Source: Bugula neritina
Lineage: Eukaryota > Bryozoa > Gymnolaemata > Cheilostomatida > Bugulidae
Direction: 5' to 3'
Length of the DNA: 64,000 nucleotides
NCBI GenBank assembly: GCA_964035545.1
Contig: OZ037765.1
Location: 24,484,504-24,548,503 of the forward strand
The notes beneath the pieces are model-generated. The model was not told the DNA's origin and did not search any database. It saw only the letters and a list, made by a program, of their open reading frames with translations. The translations under genes were made by a program, and so were the position numbers. This document shows positions 25,401 through 38,907 of this stretch, piece after piece; position 1 is the stretch's first letter, and every line of letters starts with the position of its first letter.

Positions 25401-28400
25401 TAGTTTGTGATATTGACATATGACTCACCTCACTACTGCTGACTGACATGCTTATAGGTAACGAAACTGTGGATGCACTGCTTGATGTCACCAAATTGCT
25501 GGGAGACAGCAGTTTGGCCATTGAAAACATTTCGTTACTAGAGGTCAAGGGGCTGGTTGTGATTGCAGAAGTGTTTACAGGTAGAGATTGAGATAGCAAA
25601 CTTGAGACCTAAATACAATGAAAAGTTAACACTACTCATATTTATATAAAACTAATGACATAATTTCATATTAATGGTGTATGAGCTGATGAATTCCGCA
25701 AGTAAACCGTACAATATAATAATTTTCATGAGGCCAAAACTACAAAAAATAGCAACTCAAGAAAAAAAAAGAAATAATTTGAGGAAAAAGCGAAGTTAAT
25801 GACTGTAATAACTTACTTTGAGTGCATTTGAATTGCTTGGTGGTGGTAAGGTCACTGGTGAAGCATTTACCAGCTGAACAGGAAAAGGAATAAGCTGTAC
25901 TGATGATGCTGACGATAGTGGTATCGTCTTTTGTTGTGATGCTACAGCTGGTAACATGTTAGCATAATTCACTGCCGAGACGTTGCTAACTGTCAACCGC
26001 ATTCTGACACCTACCAAACACAAAATATAATCAAATTGTTGAAATCCAAGCAAACAAAATGAAAGAAAATTGTAAACATATACTAATACACACACACATA
26101 TATGTGCACAATAACAAGTATAACATATATACATAATATACAAATGCATACCTTGACTAGGCAGAGGCTTAGCCGCGGTTCCAACGCGTGCAGATTCTAA
26201 CGAAACAGAAAGATTGGATGACACCGCACTAAAATTAGGTTTGGATATTTGGACGGCAGAAAAAGAAGAGCTTTTTGTGATATTGCTTTCTGTGGAAGAG
26301 GGCAAATCGATGTTTGGTGAAGTAGTTGTTGCCACTCCCTTTGTAGAGGTAACTTCGGCTGTCACTAGGGACTGTTCTACAGAGCTGGTAATTGGCAGCT
26401 TAGAAGAGTCCAGAGGCATGGATAGAGGTAGAGATTGACTTTTGCTGACTAGTGGATTGTTGGTACAGGAAGTGCTTGGTGAATCGCAACTTGTTTCAGC
26501 TGGTTTAACAGACTGGGTGCTTGTAGGAGCCGAGAGTAAAGAAACCTTGTAGTTGGAATCAAAAGACTCTGCACGGCTTGACCCAGCACTTTGATATCTA
26601 GAGACGGAATACAGCAGGGGTTGTCTCAGATTTGCTGGAGGGTCTTGAGATTCTGACACGCTGCCTCCACTATGCTGACCCATGTGTTTCAGCAGGTGCT
26701 TCTTCAAGTACTCCTTAGTATTGACTCCATCAGCAACTACAGCTTCTACAACACAGCAATGAGCTATGAGAAAATCTAAGCTTACATCAAAGAAGTTTTT
26801 AATATAAACAAAGCATACTCTGGTCAATAAAGAGATTTTTCAAATAGAGTGGAAATAACTTATGCAGAGTAACACACTAACCCACATATTTCCTTTGTTT
26901 TTCCTAAACACAGAGCAGTCATAGCTCACAGCCTCAAATACTTATTGTAATAATTGATAGAATTAATCCTATGACTACTGATTTATACAAACACTTCACT
27001 AAATATTAATAAAAAAGTGAAAAAGCCATTTTAAAATAATAAAAATAAAAAAACAAAACAAAATAATGAAGAAAATAAACCACAAGTTTAGTTAACACTA
27101 TCATATTCAGTACATTATGCATTGTAACAAAGCATTGCCAGGCCAACAACCAACTAAACAGGGTATCTCAATATACAATTTTGCTCACATGGATTACGAA
27201 ATATATCAAGTTATATGCACATCTATAAACAGCTAAAACAATGGACCCAGCATATGCTGAACATTCACATGTAGAGAAATCTTCAACCATGTTATCACAA
27301 TATTTAGGCCGAAAACTAGTGAGTGGTGACTTGTAGAGAAGACTGAGTAAATCACAAAAAAATCTTGATGGCTCTTCAATTTCCACCATATTAATTGAGG
27401 ACAAAAAAACACCACATAAATAGCATTGCACACCTTCCAGAAAGCTCTACGTTTACCTGTTGAAGATCCCTGGTGAGCGAAACGAGGTCGATCAGACTTG
27501 GACCTCTTGTACTTGGGGTTTATGATAAACTTGTCAGCAGATGTGCCGGTAGACAACTCCTCGGATCCAGTCTTGAATAACTTCCTTTTGTGTTTCTCTG
27601 AATAATGCAGCAGACATGCATGTATCTCACTAAATGAAGTACGGTGATTAATCTTCGAAAAGTAACAGCAATTCCTAATCAAAATGATTACTAAAGACTA
27701 TAGAATCATACACTACACCAAATCCAATTTCATTTGAGTTACACATATAGTGTAACGAGTAACTACAAACTATGGTATGTGATACACACTGGGTTTTGAT
27801 GAGGGAAACATGCTAATATTTAGAGTGAGTTTGTGGTAAATAATAAAAAATTCAAAGTTTAATTTGGCTAGCAGCTAACTAAAACATAACTGAACAAACC
27901 TGTAGATTCTTTCCTGGGAATATGATGGTAGTGGGATCTGTTAGCCAATGCGTGGTCTGTCAAAAGATGAAACAAATAAATAATATACACTCCATTCACA
28001 AATGTATCAACTGCAGAACTTTGAAACTGGTTGAACTATTTGACAATGCACAATACAATACAAGAGAAGTAAGTTTATAGAGTTATCCCTGAAATAAATC
28101 AACACAAACACAACGCATTAGAAAATGCTGATGTTTACCATGAGGAGCTAGCATTAGAAGTCTCATAAAAACGGTACAATTACACAACTTGGTGTTTTAA
28201 TATTTCAAAGTTTACCATTTACATGATGTGTTTTCTCTTAGATTTCATTTTGACATTTTTAATAATTTTCACAAATTTTTCCATAATAATTACTGTTAAT
28301 AACTGACTGGCAATGCTACAATAACTACTATACACTAGAGTGAAAATAAACAAGCTTCAAAACTAAAAGATGCTGCTTACCAATGTAGTCTTCATGACAA

Positions 28401-31400
28401 TAGAATGCCAGGTGGATCTCTAGAACGTGAAGTCTTGAGAAGCTAGTCTTACACTGGGCACAGATGTAGTTGTCACCGATAACCTTCATGTTGTTGGCAC
28501 TGAGAATAACTTCCCCGTAGGATATGCTATGACTAGATCGCTTTCTAGTAGAAACATCAGGGATGGACAGACTCAGCCTTATTTCCACAAAGTTTTTATG
28601 CATGCAAATCTAAAATTGATAAATTTGTTAAACGATTGAACACATTTCAGAACAACTCAAATTAGACTTGAGCAAGGTTATCACATTGGCTAAACATGAA
28701 GTTGCAAGGTAAGTCAGGAAGATGAAACACGAATGGCAAACATAATTTAGTAACAAGGCCTGCACACATGCTATCAGAACAAACTATCTTTAATGGTAGT
28801 TTTTAGTCCTATTTTTAGTGTGGCAAACCTTGTGAGTATATTGAAAAACTAATAAATCATTAGTAATATTACCTAGTTTGGGTCTGAAGTTTAAAAAAGT
28901 TGTGGAAACTGATTTTTAAATAAAATTAAATTGTTATGTCACCGGAGAGTTATTAACATTCAAGTGTATACTTAATGCAGAAAACATGATGTATGGAGCA
29001 TGCTCACATCTATTGACACTTATTATACCTTAATATCTGGGTCTATCATAGAGGTGGTGGAGATGACCTTGGTAAGAGAACCAAGTAGCTCGTCACGACC
29101 AGGTACGTCTGCTGAGGTAATGGCGAAAGTGCTATTCAAGTTAAAAGAAAATGAGATATTATATAATATATATATTATACACAAATACATTATATACATA
29201 TGCATTGTATATAATGTATGCATGCTAAAAAGATTAGTAAAAAATATCATTTCAAGTGGTAAAATAACTAACCCGGGAGATTGCTGAACAGAAGGCGTGG
29301 CAAAAGAAGAAGCAAAAATTGAAGTTGGTGTCTCGGAAGCAAACATCTGATTAGCAGGACTAGATACACTGTTCTGTCTGGAAAGTCTTCGCCTTGATAT
29401 CCCGTGACTAGAATCACTAACAATCTCGTTGTTATCCTAAAGACAAATAGGAAACACCATAGTATACATATAATTATTTATCAAAGGTATGTTGTCAGTA
29501 GTTTACACTCAGAAGAGTTGCATAAACAAGTTTTCTTATGCAAAGCACTTGAAGGTATCGTAAGAAAGTTTAAAATATTTGTATTCTAACTCTTATAGAA
29601 GCCAACTGTATAGGAAAGCAAATGTGTCTAAAAAACAATTCATTTCTTAGACAGTCATGCTCTTTTATATTCTAAAATTTGCGTTTATATTACATTATTC
29701 AAACTCAGCAAATTTTTGGCATCATAAGAACACCAAAAGCATGCTAGTACTAGAAAACCTTAAAATTTAAACGTTCGTCTTTGAAGTCAAAAATTAAATC
29801 ATTTAAAAGAGAAAAAAGATTTTGAAAATAAACTTTATAATTTTCTAAATAGGCTTATGGCAAAGTAAATTTGGAGAGTCTTTTTTTTTAATATGAAAAC
29901 CATTGCTATATTTTCAACTCATAAAACTATGTTAAAGTGTTTCACATAATAATTATATTAAAGGGAAGTGGTCACTATGCTCTTTGCACTTACTCTGATA
30001 ATTTTTTCAATTCGACTATGAACACTGGACTGCGAATTACCAGCATCAATGTGAGAGTTTACTGACTGAACTGGTGCCGTAATAACTGTATTGTCGCTGT
30101 CAACATCTATAAGTGAAATAAAGCATGAATTTCAATCAATAAGACAAGCAGATTCATAAATTAGTATGCTTTTTAAATCCCTTGTGTATTTGCCCCATTA
30201 GAATAGCTTAGCAACTACACTGCATTCCAATATTCAAGGGCACGCAATTATGATACGTGTGGTTACACTAACTTTAAAATATATCTTAATAATATAATTA
30301 TCCATCATTCCTTTTACAAAACTTTCAGAATTACCAGATTTGGAAGATTGGGGCAATTTTTGAGGTTGAAGTTGTATCGACACAATGCAAGACGTATTCT
30401 CATGAAGCCAGTGAGAGCGTCGTAGCAGAACCAGCTTCTCCAACTCAGCGTAATTGTCAATAGCATCGCATATTTTTTCGAGCTCTCGCAATGTCTCCAA
30501 ATATATAATTTGTAGAGACTTGGTAGGCGACGGTGACTGTCTGTTGATGGCGGATACAGTTGCAGGGATCTTTTCAAAAGACTGATTGAGTATCTACAAA
30601 GTAAATATTTTAAATTTTACACAATTTATACTAATTTTAAACCAATAAATGCAACTTCAAGTATATATGCAAGTGCATTCTGTACGCCAAAGGAAGAAAC
30701 CATAAAACTCACACTATCTGCGTCGGTACTAGGATCTCCTTCCAACATGTCCACACTCTCTTCTCGTGAACTCATGCTTTCCCCATAGTTACTATCCAAA
30801 GATATGCCCTGTTAATATGCCAAATGATAATTATATTTCGGATAAGCAAGTCCGTAACATAGGCATACAAAAGCATATTTTTTCTCTATGTTTATTTCTA
30901 AAAAAAATGTTATAAATTTAATAATTTTAATGCAGGACAAATCTCATTAAAAATCTAACGACCAACATAATATAATATGATACTAACACCACCATTAGAA
31001 ATTTGAATTTTTCAGAGATGATTTTGCAGAATAAAATAATGCAGGGTGCAACCTCACAAAATTTTTCATTTACCAAGACAAACTAAATTGTAGAAAAAAA
31101 GAGAAAAATACCACAAATGTTGAGTTAACTAACCTTTTCTTTGCTTCTCATAGTGTGAGCCAAAGATTTCCAGTGCTTATATAGATTGCTTTTGGTCTTG
31201 AATGACAACTCACAAACATTGCAAGGAAATGGGCGCTCTCCTGTGTGCATTCTGATGTGCTTTTTAAGGACACTTGGTTTGGCACATGCTCTACCACAGT
31301 ATTGACAAATGTGTTTACCAGGCTTAAATGGATGTTTTCGCTTTCTTCCAGACTTGGAAAAACCGGCAGCATCAACTAAAATGTAGTGACGACTATAAAG

Positions 31401-32024
31401 ACTAAAGTACAAATAAAAATGTCAGTTCATTGTACTATGCTGTCAAAACAACAAACCAAAATTAACTAAACAATTAGATAAAAATTCAATTCACACTTCC
31501 TAAAAATATTGATGATACCAAACTTTGAAAAAAAAATTGGTTTGGCTGAGCAAATGCCATTATTGTTATAAATTGTGATGACTTGGGGTGTGTGCGTGTG
31601 TGTGTGTGTACGTGCATAAGTTTTCCTACCACTAGTAACTGAGTCAGACTTGTCAAGTGATGCACCCTGGGAAACATCTTGAGAATCACAAGATTGCAAT
31701 GAGGTGCCCTGTACTCCAGATGCCTGGTCAGGACTGGACTGTAGAGAGCTCAGAGATGCACTTTTTACATGATCAGACAAGTTGAAGGTCTTTGAACTTG
31801 TAGCGGCTTCATTGGCTGACAGCAGTTGGTTAACTGAAGATTGTCTTTCTAGAGTGCGTCTTCTCGAAGACACAGCTACAGCAATAAATGTATAAAGAAA
31901 TAAAGTGGACCACAGACTTATAAAATTATTTAGCAAGTCAATTATTTACAGTACTTTTTTCAATGACATAATTCTCGAACATACCTGCAGCATTAGATTT
32001 TGGTGGATTGGAAATCTCACTCAT
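19456..32024 (-). CDS. HIVEP/shn: Schnurri/HIVEP zinc-finger transcription factor
   Basis: A large nuclear DNA-binding protein; Schnurri works with SMADs downstream of BMP/Dpp. 27 coding exons (coding order): 32024-31985, 31875-31630, 31375-31134, 30808-30713, 30593-30335, 30106-29994, 29436-29273, 29131-29029, 28609-28381, 27956-27900, 27597-27457, 26745-26152, 26010-25817, 25608-25429, 25337-24183, 23809-23620, 23415-23264, 22964-22822, 22706-22513, 22197-21998, 21425-21264, 20984-20862, 20741-20571, 20402-20273, 20176-20079, 19892-19785, 19641-19456; 1889 residues. ZAS-N finger pair at about 116-172 ([18 protein letters not shown]...), CCHC finger at about 469-492 (CAQC...H...C), a Ser/Thr-rich middle, ZAS-C pair at about 1293-1346 ([20 protein letters not shown]), an acidic stretch, then six C-terminal C2H2 fingers (about 1607-1845), as in fly Schnurri but not vertebrate HIVEPs. 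The start [13 protein letters not shown] is preceded by a likely 5' UTR acceptor. Confidence 0.95.
29185..29219. repeat. 14-bp-arm hairpin in a HIVEP intron
   Basis: ATACATTATATACA, a 7-base loop, then the exact reverse complement TGTATATAATGTAT. It lies within AT-rich intron sequence between two HIVEP exons. Confidence 0.8.
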
Positions 32025-35000
32025 TTTTTCACAAAACTACATCGTCTGTAGACTAATGGTACCAGGAGTCTATAAAAAATGCACTAACATTTTTAGTTAG
32101 CAATAAATCATAAAAAAATAACAGCGTTTAAAAAAAAATTAATTCAACTTAGAATTTTTATTGTTGTTATTTTAATTCCAATGAATTTTATTTATAGTAT
32201 TTTTAATTTTCTAGTTAGTTAGCACTGTACTGACCAATATCATACTATAATAATTTATCGCATTAGCAAAAACTTTACAATAAAAAGTTCAACAGCACAT
32301 AAACATAAAAAGCTAAAAAAACTTGAGAGTCGTATATGGCAAGAAATTGCTTTAAAAAAAAATAAACAACAATATTTTATTGACCACATGCAAATGTAGA
32401 TTGCTTTCATCCTAACAACAGAAAATCATCCACTAGAGCATGAAGGTTTTATTACTTTTAATCCTTTTGCTATCAAAATGAACATGGCAACTTTGTGCTT
32501 ATTCTAAATAGCTAAATTCATCAGAATTTATCAATGATTTTAGTGGTGAACCTCTTCAACACATACAACAAATCAAAAATGGCAAACAAACTGGCAACAA
32601 ATGATTGATTTCACATTTCTGACAATAAATGTGTAATATCTGTGATAGAAAATGTCAAAGCTTAAAAGGACAAAATTATGGCAAAAAATAAGTACACCTT
32701 TACATTAATGAATCAATAATTAACATAAGATTGATTGTTTTACAAAAGCCAGTCAAACATCTTTGACACCAATGTAGAACTGCAGTGCGAATTTCAAATT
32801 GTAATGCAATGCAATATTTCATTTTAAAAAAAGTACAACTAATATAACTCTATTATTTATTTTCAACAAATAAAATGAGCCTATTAACCACACTGTAAAA
32901 ATTATAATCATAGTGACATTGAACTAAAAAAACTAATTATTACTTTCATTTTATAAACAATTGTAACTGTTACCAAAAAGCATATATGAATAATTATCAA
33001 CAGTAAATCAACTACTATTAGCAAATACAACTAGTGCTAGTAGTAGTAAATCAAAATGTAATACTTATAGTTAATGTTATACTACTACTAGTACTAGCGT
33101 AGTACTACTACTAGTACTAGTAGTACGGCTAGCGGCTCTAGTTCTAGTTCTAAACTAAAACTCCTGCTATTGGTATTACTGTAACGGTTACATTTACTAC
33201 TACGTAAACTAATTAGAATACGTATTACTATTGGTACTATTATTTACTTTTAGCGTTGAAGTTGGTGTTACTGTTACACTTACTGAACTTCAACTTAGAG
33301 TTACTCAGTTAGAGTTAGACTTAGTCTAAGAGTAAGTGATTGAGTCTTACTGTTTGTAACAGAAAGTAATAATAATTAAAATATATACTTATAGCGTTTG
33401 ATATAATTTGTTTTATGCTCACTGTCCACAAAATATATAATAACCAATCGAAGCGTAGATTGCTGAAGCTACATAAGCAATGGCCATAGGTTAGCGCTAC
33501 TCCATTACAAGGGGATCTTCCTGATTACTATTATAGGGATTTTCTCGTTTTACATAGGTGTTTCTCCAACATACATTACCCGTGATGTCAGTATATTCTT
33601 GCGCGTTTCAATATACCGAAGCTATTTAAATGTTAGAGATTTATGGTATTTGTGCAACTTTAATGTAAAAGTATTAAAAGTTTTAATACTAAAATAAGAA
33701 TGTTATAAACTAAGTAGATAATTATTTAAAATGTACCATAAGAATTAAGATTTTGTCGCGTAGAACTAGCTTACTCCTTCTGTAATTTCGATAATAAAGT
33801 TGGAGCATCCCATAAGAAACTAGACAGGTGATAGGCTCATTTCAATACTAGCTTGTGCGATTTGGTATCGCCCATTAATTGGCTTACTTTTTATTTCGGC
33901 ACTAAGCTAACCTGCGCAAAAAGCCATAAACCCAAATTACAAGTCAATAGTCCAATTTTTGACATTCGTAACCATGCAGTAGCCGTTTTAAAACAATAAT
34001 ATAATCTTCCTTATTATTGGCCTAAAATACATTAGGTTTATTTCACAAAAATTTCTACTGCTAGTGAACAATCTATTAATAAACAATTGTATGGTCTTAA
34101 CTCTAATTAGGATGATCTTAACTCTTTATATATTATGCTTGTGCATTGAATTTGTTATTTTAGAGTAAATAGTGAAAGCAATTTGTTGGGTGAGAAATAA
34201 GTTAGCCGTTGTGGATTCAGGGCAATTGATTATCCATTAAATCCTAAGCTTTGTTCAAAAAGCATGAACTGTCCTTGGAGGGTTTAATTTGGCATGAGTC
34301 TCACATGAGGAAAAAAGCTCTTGGAAAAATTAGATACCTTCACAATGACAATGGCAATATTTCGTTACAAGAAACATATTGTGCAAACTAAGTCAAAATT
34401 CAAATAGCACTTTGGGTTGAAACTGAAAAAAATTATTTTCACGAGAATCTCATTTTCTAGTTGAATCTTTAATAAGTTTTTTTGTGTTGACTTAAATAGA
34501 GGATCAGGGTAGTTGCATTATAAATACACACTAAGTCTTAGGCTCTAGGAATAGGAAGCAAATCCATAAACTAATGTGATCATTAGTGATGCTGCATGTA
34601 GAGGCCACTGATATACTAAGAACTGTGTATTTCGAAAACTTGTTGCAGTTTATTTTTTCAGACTTCAGGATTCTATTGTAAAATTATAGATAACATGATA
34701 CTTGCTTGCACTAATGATTTTATAATCAATTAAGTTGTAATAATGGCAACAACATATAAATTTGCCAAAGCTGTTCAATTTATGAATAATTTTAGGCAAC
34801 CCTAATTAATACCACTTGTATGCACTTCAACAAAAGTTGAAGAAATAACAAACGTTATCTTTATACTTTTTTTACACAAATTTAGTCATTATGAGAATGG
34901 CATTATGAGGTTTAAAAAGTATAAAGCAATACATTAGGATATAAAACAACATGCACATATATGAGTTTTTGGCACTTGACATTTTTTTAAATAATTTTTT

Positions 35001-35213
35001 TTTACAGTAGTTAATTTAAATATTATATAGTATGCCTGCTTTATCAGATTTAGAAAGACCAAAATTAAAGCTCCTCATTTTTAACAGAACCGCAAGAGCT
35101 TTTATTCTACATGAACTTTGGGTAAATCCTGTGTTTTTGTGATAACCTGTATAATATGTTCTTTTTAAACAATGTAATAACTGTTTTGGTAACAACTAGA
35201 TATTTTATATATT
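32025..35213. other. Upstream region of HIVEP up to the transposon
   Basis: Contains the HIVEP 5' UTR: a probable acceptor TTTTTTATAG|ACTCC lies about 40 bp before the start codon, implying an upstream noncoding exon I cannot place. A (TAN)n-type block lies at 33015-33360. I see no coding exon on either strand. Confidence 0.5.
33015..33360. repeat. Low-complexity (TAN)n / CTAGT palindromic tract
   Basis: Rich in ACTACTACTAGTACTAG-type self-complementary units (33080-33125) followed by GTTAGAGTTAGACTTAGTC-type hexamers. Same class as the other tracts in the window. Confidence 0.75.
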
Positions 35214-36390
35214 GGGTCATTCCACGTCAACTCAACCGATGGCCCACGCCTTTGCGTCTCAGATTTTGTTCATATTTACACCAAATGGACCTACACATGT
35301 CCTGAGTACTATTTTTAAATATTTCTAGCCTGACACAAAAACTTTTTGAGAAATGACTATTTCCATGAACAAAGGTTGGGAAAAATTTTGAGGAAAATTT
35401 GCGATTTTTACTTTTAGACCAATTTGTAAACGTCCATATCTCCATTATTTTTCTAGACTGAGCCTTAAAATTTGGTGTGTGATTTGATAACACCTATCAA
35501 TTTGCACTAGTAGTAACACATACTGCAGAATACTTTGTGTGCATATATGCTAAGCCATTGAATATTGGCAAATTTTTATGAATTTTGAAAAAATTCGAAT
35601 ATTTGCCACATCACAAAAGGCGTCAATTTTTATTTTACTTCCATAAATTTTTATCCATAAATAGTTGATTATAGTGACTTTATACTCCTTAATTTGTGTA
35701 ATTTTGAAAATAATATTTTCCGAGATATATACACCCAAAGTGAAGAAAATGTGAAAATTCGCCCAACTTCACAAGGATGTAACCCGATGTTTGAATATAT
35801 TAATATTTTTTAAACAAGCATTTTCTGTAACGTTATTTAGTGTATTTTGTAGATTCATAAATTTAAACGTCCTTATATTGTCCAAACTTAAAGTAAATCG
35901 CACGGAAAAATGGTATGTGTACGAAAATCGGCAAAATGCAATTTTTCAATATAATATGTTGGGATCATACATTTTTTATCATTCATATTGTTCAAAATAT
36001 CAAGTAGATACATATATGTTTCCTAGATATGTCAAATCTACTGAAGATTACAATAAAATCTTATTTGTGTGGAATAGCGTAAGAAAAATTCTGCCGATAT
36101 GCATTATATGATATTCTCATTAAGTTTCAGGTAGCAATTGTTATTTCTGTGAGTGAATGGTGTGAAACAGCTGAGATTTTGCTGGAATCAAGTACATTAA
36201 GTAGCTGAAGCAAGGGTGGCTTAAAAAACATGCCCAAATATAACACCATGGCCCTGAACACAATAGGCCTAATTAATTGAATGACGGTGGTGTTTAATAC
36301 ATGCTGGAAACAATTGTGGCTTTTAAAACAGATGTGCCTAAATATAACAGAATAGCCCTAACCTCGCCCTAATTTGGTCAGTACTGGTTA
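35214..36390 (+). repeat. Left terminal inverted repeat of the transposon
   Basis: Pairs with 37741-38907. Short open frames inside it (35227-35493 -, 35550-35738 -, 35791-36111 +) recur mirror-image in the other arm. They look like chance frames in AT-rich DNA, since they have low-complexity composition and no recognisable domain. Confidence 0.88.
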
Positions 36391-36802
36391 AAGAATCAAG
36401 TAATTGGCATCATGCCATGTCTAATGTTCATCCTGAAAAAATTTACAACTCTCTTTTTCATAACTGGAAACAATGGTCTTCCAACTTTAGTATCTGGTTC
36501 GAATTCCTTTTGCAGTCTTCTGGCTTGCTGTGCAAGGTAATTGTTGGGTTTTTACATAAGCTGGAAAAGCTTTTCCCTAATACATGATAGCTTTTCACAT
36601 ATCATCTCAGCTATATTATGCTTTTCCATTTTCATTATAGCTAATACACAAAAGCTAACTTTTTTACGACTATAAAGACCTAGCAGTTTTTCTCTTATCC
36701 AGACTTGCATTTCACACTTGTACTGGCAACTTGTAACTCATGAGATAACCTTTTTTACGGTGCTATTTCTTCAGTCTGCTACTATAATAATTATTTATTT
36801 CT

Positions 36803-37081
36803 CTAACTCAAAACACAACGATAATTGTTTACTCCAAATTCTATAGATGTCTTATCAATGGTCCAGCTTTCTGGTGCCAATGTCAATAACTGGACCTTCT
36901 TTTGTCCCAAAGAAACTTTCACCTTATTCAAGGAACATATTAATATGTTCAAATCTGTATGATTAATAGGCTTTATACAGGCATTTGTTGCTTCTGGGTG
37001 GAGTTCCTCACCCTCTATACTTGCAACTGTGGCAACCTTCTTAGCAATGACCTCCTCCACTTGATTCTGTTTTTTCCCCAT
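36803..37081 (-). pseudogene. Decayed transposon coding fragment, left inner copy
   Basis: An open minus-strand frame beginning MGKKQNQVEEVIAKKVATVA, containing EELHPEATN and LLTLAPESWTIDKTSIEFGV. It is the inverted counterpart of the fragment at 37321-37740. The TLAPxSW...F segment resembles, from memory, uncharacterised helix-turn-helix-like proteins common in marine invertebrate genomes; I offer that only as a lead. Confidence 0.55.
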
Positions 37082-37320
37082 AGTTCACTTTACTGGAAGA
37101 GCTAATTTTTGGGGCTCTCCTGGTATAATTCTACTCTTTTGAACTATAGAAACTGAGAGAAACTGTGCAATATTAATTGCTTTAAAAAAAGCTGAGCTCT
37201 CAGAATACTCTCAGGAAACTAAAAGTGATGCATTTCTTGAAGTTGAGAAGGAAGCACAGACACTAAACACTGGAATGACAGAATTGGGAGCTTCTCTCGT
37301 GAAAGTTGCAAAATTAGCCC

Positions 37321-37740
37321 ATCCAGTAAAGTGAGCTATAGGAAAAGAAAACGAAAGAAAGTGCAAGAGGTCATTACTGAAAAGGTAGAAACAGTCTTGG
37401 GTATAGATGAAGAAGAACTCCACCCAGAAGCAACAAATGTCTGTATGAAGCGTAGTAATCATAAAGATTTGAAAAAATTAGTATGATCCTCGAATAAGGA
37501 CACGGAAGTTTTCTTGTGACTAGAGAGGGTCTAGTTATTGACATTAGCACGAAAAGCTCTAGACCATCGATAGAACAGACATAGAATTTGGAGCAAACAA
37601 TTACCTGGCCCAGCAAGCCAGAAAACTGCAAAGGAAATTCTGTTTGAACCAGATGGTAAAGTTGAAAAAACCATTCTCTCCACATTCAAAAGAAAAAGTT
37701 GTAGATTTTTTCAGGATGATGAATATTATTCTTAGCCTGG
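37321..37740 (+). pseudogene. Decayed transposon coding fragment, right inner copy
   Basis: In plus-strand frames it reads KVQEVITEKVETVLGI, then EELHPEATNVCMK, and further on VVDFF-type and DDEYYS segments, interrupted by in-frame stops and frameshifts. It shares the EELHPEATN block with the left inner fragment in opposite orientation but extends further toward its 3' end. Confidence 0.55.
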
Positions 37741-38907
37741 GCAAATTACTAACCTGATTAGGGTGAACTTAGGACCATTCTGCCATATTTAGACACGGTC
37801 TGTTTCAAAAGCCACAATTGTTTCCAGCATGTATTAACCCCCACATTGACCTAATTAGGCCTATTGTGTTATATTTGGGCATGTTTTTTAAGCCACCCTT
37901 GCTTCAGCTACTTAATGTACTTGATTCCAGCAAAATCTCAGCTGTTTCACACCATTCACTCACAGAAATAACAATTGCTACCTGAAACTTAATGGGAATA
38001 TCATATAATGCATATCGGCAGAATTTTTCTTACGCTATTACACACAAATAAGATTTTATTGTAATCTTCAGTAGATTTGACATATCTAGGAAACATATAT
38101 GTATCTACTTGATATTTTGAACAATATGAATGATAAAAAATGTATGATCCCAACATATTATATTGAAAAATTGCATTTTGCCGATTTTCGTACACATACC
38201 ATTTTTCCGTGCGATTTACTTTAAGTTTGGACAATATAAGGACGTTTAAATTTATGAATCTACAAAATACACTAAATAACGTTACAGAAAATGCTTGTTT
38301 AAAAAATATTAATATATTCAAACATCGGGTTACATCCTTGTGAAGTTGGGCGAATTTTCACATTTTCTTCACTTTGGGTGTATATATCTCGGAAAATATT
38401 ATTTTCAAAATTACACAAATTAAGGAGTATAAAGTCACTATAATCAACTATTTATGGATAAAAATTTATAGAAGTAAAATAAAAATTGACGCCTTTTGTG
38501 ATGTGGCAAATATTCGAATTTTTTCAAAATTCATAAAAATTTGCCAATATTCAATGGCTTAGCATATATGCACACAAAGTATTCTGCAGTATGTGTTACT
38601 ACTAGTGCAAATTGATAGGTGTTATCAAATCACGCACCAAATTTTAAGGCTCAGTCTAGAAAAATAATGGAGATATGGACGTTTACAAATTGGTCTAAAA
38701 GTAAAAATCGCAAATTTTCCTCAAAATTTTTCCCAACCTTTGTTCATGGAAATAGTCATTTCTCAAAAAGTTTTTGTGTCAGGCCAGAAATATTCAAGAA
38801 TAGTACTCAGGACATGTGTAGGTCCATTTGGTGTAAATATGAACAAAATCTGAGACGCAAAGGCGTGGGACTTTCTGAAATTTGGTTGATTTGATGCGGA
38901 ATGACCC
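37741..38907 (-). repeat. Right terminal inverted repeat of the transposon
   Basis: Reverse complement of 35214-36390. The last ~45 bp differ more between arms (the right end has an insertion after the CCCACGCC-like block), while the terminal ten bases are identical. Confidence 0.88.

Larger units (their letters stand above)
35214..38907. mobile_element. Long-TIR DNA transposon (palindromic, 3694 bp) with 4-bp target duplication
   Basis: The ends are GGGTCATTCC...GGAATGACCC, flanked on both sides by TATT (35210-35213 and 38908-38911), consistent with a 4-bp target-site duplication. The terminal inverted repeats extend about 1.17 kb each (35214-36390 and 37741-38907). The outer ~900 bp are almost identical between arms, with only scattered single-base differences; inner parts have drifted, including a roughly 15-bp indel near 36255. 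The centre carries two decayed, oppositely oriented copies of one coding segment, so the whole element is close to one giant inverted repeat. It does not encode an intact transposase and is presumably non-autonomous. I cannot assign a superfamily with confidence. Confidence 0.88.

Noticed and set aside
35791-36111. 106-codon frame duplicated in both arms of the transposon
   Set aside because: Conservation between arms follows from the inverted repeat itself; composition is AT-driven and no domain is recognisable.
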